Below, piece after piece: positions 30,798 through 33,498 of a DNA stretch of 33,498 bases. The notes below the pieces were generated by a model that worked only from the letters and a program-made list of their open reading frames with translations, was not told the origin of the DNA and ran no database searches. Positions within the stretch are counted from its first letter, which is position 1, and the number at the start of each line of letters is the position of its first letter. Source of the DNA: Simkaniaceae bacterium (GTDB lineage: Bacteria > Chlamydiota > Chlamydiia > Chlamydiales > Simkaniaceae); the NCBI GenBank assembly GCA_028281675.1, contig JANQJL010000062.1, positions 1-33,498 of the forward strand. The letters are read 5' to 3'. The position numbers were made by a program, and so were the translations under genes.

Positions 30798-31361
30798 ATG
30801 AATAGCGAAAGTAAAAAAGCACTCATTGTTGGCCTAGGAAATCCAGGGAAGAAGTATGATCTTTCCCGGCATAATCTTGGGCAGATGGTCCTTTCTACTT
30901 TTGCTGAGAAGCACTCTCTTACTTTTAAGAAGGAGAGTGATTTGAAAGGTGAGATTGCTAAAGGACCTTGGAAAGGTGGGAAGGTTTTCCTCCTTTTTCC
31001 TACAACCTATATGAATCTCTCTGGCACTGCCGTATTAAAAACAATGAGTTTTTACAAGATTCCTGCCAAAGAGGTTTTAATCCTCTCCGACGATGCTGCT
31101 CTTCCCTTTGGAGCTCTCCGCTTTAGAAAAAAAGGGAGTGCGGGAGGCCATAATGGGCTCAAAAGCATTGAAGAGAGTTTAGGAACTCAGGAGTACCAAC
31201 GTCTCAAACTTGGGATTGGACAGCCTGAACAGGGTAGTCTTGAAGACTATGTTTTAATGCCTTTTACGAAAGAAGAACAAGAAAAAATCCCCGAAATCTC
31301 CACTCAAGCAGTAGAATTTATTGAAGAGTGGTTATTTCAAGAAATGAAGGAACATGCATGA
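30798..31361 (+). CDS. pth: Peptidyl-tRNA hydrolase
   Basis: Frees tRNA from dropped-off peptidyl-tRNA. The 187-residue protein has IVGLGNPGKKYDLSRHNLGQM (His25 catalytic, Asn26), FPTTYMNLSG, LSDDAALPFGALRFRKKGSAG and GHNGLKSIEESLG. One small difference is serine rather than the usual threonine before RHN. The stop overlaps the rpsF start as ATGA, so the unit rplY-pth-rpsF-rpsR-rplI-ispE runs on without a break. Confidence 0.96.
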   Translation: MNSESKKALIVGLGNPGKKYDLSRHNLGQMVLSTFAEKHSLTFKKESDLKGEIAKGPWKGGKVFLLFPTTYMNLSGTAVLKTMSFYKIPAKEVLILSDDAALPFGALRFRKKGSAGGHNGLKSIEESLGTQEYQRLKLGIGQPEQGSLEDYVLMPFTKEEQEKIPEISTQAVEFIEEWLFQEMKEHA

Positions 31362-31699
31362 CTAAAAAAGAGTTAAGACTCTATGAAGGGATGTACATCC
31401 TTAGTGCATCACTTAGTGAGGACGCTCTCAAAAAATCTTTGGAGCGCATCACCAAAACCATCGAAGAAAGTGGTGGACAGGTCCACAAAATTCATGAGAT
31501 GGGACGAAAAAAACTTAGCTATGAAATCAATGGACATAAGCAAGGACAATACTTTCTCCTATATTTCTCAGTTTACCCAAAATTAATTGATGAGATGTGG
31601 AAAGAGTATCTATTGAACGAAGATTTAATCCGTTTTATGACTATGCGAGCGGAAAAAATCGTCGAAAAAATCGAATTTAAACCTTTAGTAGAAGCATAA
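31358..31699 (+). CDS. rpsF: 30S ribosomal protein S6
   Basis: A 113-residue S6 with [22 protein letters not shown], the central [32 protein letters not shown] and [15 protein letters not shown]. It binds the 16S rRNA platform together with S18. I use ATG 31358, which overlaps the pth stop (ATGA) and has AAGGA at 6 nt. A GTG 30 nt upstream would only add residues coded inside pth. Confidence 0.95.
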   Translation: MTKKELRLYEGMYILSASLSEDALKKSLERITKTIEESGGQVHKIHEMGRKKLSYEINGHKQGQYFLLYFSVYPKLIDEMWKEYLLNEDLIRFMTMRAEKIVEKIEFKPLVEA

Positions 31700-31710
31700 G
31701 GAGGAGAGCT

Positions 31711-31950
31711 ATGATGAAAAGACGACCTAGTTTTGGATTTAAGAAAAGAAAATCTTGTCCTTTTAAAGCTGCAGGAATGAAGGAAATTGACTATAAAGAT
31801 GTTGAGACCCTTGAGAAGTTTATCACCGAGCGTGGAAAAATTCTTCCTCGCCGGATTACTGGGGTTTCTCACCACTATCAGCAACTGCTTAAAAAAGCCG
31901 TTAAAAAAGCTAGGCACATGGCACTACTGCCATTTGTTGGGGAGGAGTAA
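31711..31950 (+). CDS. rpsR: 30S ribosomal protein S18
   Basis: A 79-residue basic protein with [19 protein letters not shown], then [26 protein letters not shown] and [22 protein letters not shown], the conserved S18 core. It is S6's partner on the small subunit. GGAGGAG lies 4 nt before the first ATG. A second ATG follows directly, and either could be used. Confidence 0.96.
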   Translation: MMKRRPSFGFKKRKSCPFKAAGMKEIDYKDVETLEKFITERGKILPRRITGVSHHYQQLLKKAVKKARHMALLPFVGEE

Positions 31951-31953
31951 CCT

Positions 31954-32586
31954 ATGGAACAAAAGAAAAGTGGAAAAACAAAACTTCTTCTCCTTGAGGA
32001 TGTTGTTAATCTTGGAAAAAAAGGGGAACTTGCTAGCGCAAAGCCAGGCTTTGTCCGCAACTATCTCCTTCCGCAGAAGAAGGCAGTCGTTGCCGATAAG
32101 AGAACCATTCGGATGCAAGAGCAGCTGAAACAAGAACGTGAAGTTCAAGCAGCTGAAGATAAAAAAGATGCTCAAGCCTTTGCTGCGCATCTCAAAGAGA
32201 AAACTTTGACAATCAAAGCGAAAAATGACTCTCAAGGACACCTTTATGGTTCTGTTACAGCGGTAGATATCGTTAAGATTATGAATGAGCAAGAAGGGAC
32301 AGTCATCGAAAGGAGGAATGTGATCCTTCCAAAGCCAATTAAAGTGGTTGGAGTTCATGAAATCAACTTAATTCTGAAGGAAAATGTTCCGGCGACATTT
32401 AAACTGAAGATTGAAGGTGAGACTAAAGTTCAAGAGGCAAAGCCTCGTGTTGAAGTTGTTGAAGAAGGTGCTGAAGCACCAACAGAGGGGGTCGAGGCTG
32501 CTGATGAAGCAACCGAAGACCTTCCTATGAAAAGTGAGCGCGAAAAAGAGATGAAAGAAGAGCTAGATGAGCGGAAGAAAGATTGA
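31954..32586 (+). CDS. rplI: 50S ribosomal protein L9 with acidic C-terminal extension
   Basis: The N-terminal domain LLLLEDVVNLGKKGELASAK followed by PGFVRNYLLPQKKA is the L9 signature. A connecting helix and the C-terminal domain (GHLYGSVTAVDIVKIM, VGVHEINLILKENVPATFKLKI) complete a normal L9 of about 150 residues. The remaining 55 or so residues (VQEAKPRVEVVEEGAEAPTE onward) are acidic and alanine/glutamate-rich, ending in a charged KSEREKEMKEELDERKKD helix. An extension of this length is not part of standard L9. The stop overlaps the ispE TTG as TTGA. Confidence 0.95.
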   Translation: MEQKKSGKTKLLLLEDVVNLGKKGELASAKPGFVRNYLLPQKKAVVADKRTIRMQEQLKQEREVQAAEDKKDAQAFAAHLKEKTLTIKAKNDSQGHLYGSVTAVDIVKIMNEQEGTVIERRNVILPKPIKVVGVHEINLILKENVPATFKLKIEGETKVQEAKPRVEVVEEGAEAPTEGVEAADEATEDLPMKSEREKEMKEELDERKKD

Positions 32587-33407
32587 AGCTATTTTCTCCA
32601 GCAAAACTTAATCTTTTTTTTCGTGTCCTTAAAAAGCGCGATGATGGCTTTCATGAGATTGCAACTCTCATGCAGGCCATCTCTCTTGGCGACACCCTTT
32701 ATTTTGAAGAAAGTCAAGAAGATCGCCTAACCTGCACTGGTGTCAAAATTCCTACCGATAAGACAAACTTTATCCATCGTGCGCGGACGCTTTTTCGAGA
32801 AAAAACAGGCTTTCAAAGGCCCATTGCTATTCACGTAGAAAAAAAGATTCCCGTCGAAGGGGGATTTGGTGGTGGAAGTGGAAATATTGCCACAACCCTA
32901 TGGGCGCTCAATCAAATCAGTGGACAGGGAATCGACGAGGAGACTCTTCGCTCTTGGGCAGGAGAGCTTTCTTCCGACGCCCCCTTCTTTTTTTCATCAG
33001 GAACCGCTTATTCAACAGGTCGGGGAGAAAAAGTATTTTCTCTCCCTCCTCTTGAGGAAAAAAGCCTATATTTAGCAAAACCATTAGGGGGCCTTTCAAC
33101 CCCCCTTGTTTATCGCCATTGTAAGCCTAATGTAAACGACATTAACCCCGAGAAACTTTTAGGTGACGCTATGGCAGGCACTCTAGAGGGAATCAACGAT
33201 CTCGAATTTGCCGCTTTTGCTCTTCGTCCCGATCTTTGGGAGCTCAAAGAGGGGCTAATAAATCTTGGTTTTAAAACTGCCACGATGACTGGGAGTGGAA
33301 CCGGCTTTTATTGCCTAGGACCTGTTGAAGAGCCTTCTCTTCCTGGGATTCAATTTTGGAAAACTTCGTATATTTCGAGAGATAAAGAGTGGTACATAGA
33401 GTTATAG
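32583..33407 (+). CDS. ispE: 4-diphosphocytidyl-2-C-methyl-D-erythritol kinase
   Basis: A GHMP kinase of the MEP isoprenoid pathway. The 274-residue protein starts with KLFSPAKLNLFFRVLKKRDDGFHEI, the IspE N-terminus. The glycine-rich ATP loop reads VEGGFGGGSGNIATTLWALN, where most family members have GLGGGSSxAA. SSDAPFFFSSGTAYSTGRGE and a C-terminal MTGSGTGFYCLG complete the fold. The start is TTG, overlapping the rplI stop as TTGA. No in-frame ATG fits before residue 29. The TAG stop lies in the first bases of a terminal inverted repeat that begins at 33403. The order rplI-ispE matches my memory of Chlamydia. Confidence 0.95.
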   Translation: MKLFSPAKLNLFFRVLKKRDDGFHEIATLMQAISLGDTLYFEESQEDRLTCTGVKIPTDKTNFIHRARTLFREKTGFQRPIAIHVEKKIPVEGGFGGGSGNIATTLWALNQISGQGIDEETLRSWAGELSSDAPFFFSSGTAYSTGRGEKVFSLPPLEEKSLYLAKPLGGLSTPLVYRHCKPNVNDINPEKLLGDAMAGTLEGINDLEFAAFALRPDLWELKEGLINLGFKTATMTGSGTGFYCLGPVEEPSLPGIQFWKTSYISRDKEWYIEL

Positions 33408-33498
33408 CTGAAGTAATTTAAAATAGTGAAAATTCATCCAGATCTTTTCACCGACAATTTTGCGCTCGATCTCCCTGGCTTGCACGAAGCCAGCTTCG
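33403..33498. repeat. Partial MITE-like palindromic repeat, right window end
   Basis: It begins TATAGCTGAAGTA just at the ispE stop codon and runs into the 57 bases identical to 1-57. The outer 45 bases are the inverted match of 85-126. The element is cut by the window end. Because the shared block sits at the very ends, the sequence was probably broken by a multicopy repeat during assembly. Confidence 0.75.

Noticed and set aside
31328-31357. GTG start for rpsF
   Set aside because: It lies inside pth, and ATG 31358 gives the S6 N-terminus, an ATGA overlap and a good ribosome-binding site.
1-33498. Circular 33-kb plasmid, suggested by identical 57-base ends
   Set aside because: The content is core chromosomal and follows chlamydial gene order. 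A repeated palindrome at the ends explains the identity better.

Overview
The window looks like chromosomal DNA from a member of the phylum Chlamydiae, probably an environmental (Chlamydia-like) lineage rather than Chlamydia itself. The evidence is gene content and order read from the sequence. There is a single-chain glycyl-tRNA synthetase in which the alpha and beta subunits are fused, a TyrP-type aromatic amino acid permease, and cysteine-free L36 and S14 proteins. The order thioredoxin-like, rnpA/rpmH, rpmJ, rpsN, (GYF-domain gene), uvrC, mutS, (small gene), dnaG, glyQS, pgsA, glgA, rplY, pth, rpsF, rpsR, rplI, ispE is the one I remember from C. trachomatis (about CT783 to CT804). That comparison is from memory, not computed. 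Base composition is moderately AT-rich throughout, and Shine-Dalgarno sites and sigma70-like promoters are easy to read.

Layout. 1-3300: half of a palindromic repeat, then a minus-strand operon pcnB - alpha/beta-hydrolase-like gene - lpxB joined by ATGA overlaps. 3355-6223: tyrP, a DTW/TDD-type protein on the minus strand, and an exported thioredoxin-fold protein whose CxxC has become SESS. 6258-9586: uvrD, rnpA and rpmH on minus; a 326-bp gene-free stretch with divergent promoters around a large inverted repeat; then rpmJ and rpsN on plus. 9696-12108: a GYF-domain membrane protein, an unrecognised protein, and an Asp23/Gls24 plus AmaP-like pair. 12083-17017: uvrC, mutS and a small charged protein on minus. 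17190-21322: dnaG followed by four plus-strand genes (small membrane protein, GNAT, membrane-anchored methyltransferase, deoxyribosyltransferase-like) that look like an accessory insertion before glyQS. 21567-27783: glyQS, rlmN, pgsA, glgA. 27797-28985: an AAA_14/DUF4143 ATPase with a 64-nt palindrome at its promoter. 29154-33407: tRNA-Gln, prs, rplY, pth, rpsF, rpsR, rplI, ispE. 33403-33498: the other half of the palindromic repeat.

How the genes work together. Most of the window is translation (ribosomal proteins, Pth, GlyQS, tRNA-Gln, RlmN, RnpA), replication and repair (DnaG, UvrD, UvrC, MutS) and envelope or lipid chemistry (LpxB, PgsA, IspE). The unusual material lies between and beside these genes. 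There is a family of graded-length hairpins placed right after three stop codons. A MITE-like palindrome occurs at both window ends. A CACAGAG-type inverted repeat sits between the ribosomal promoters. Two perfect palindromes sit on promoters (Asp23 gene and AAA_14 gene).

Limits. All motif and promoter calls were made by eye, and no homology search or folding program was run. No complete insertion sequence, CRISPR array, rRNA or replication origin was seen.
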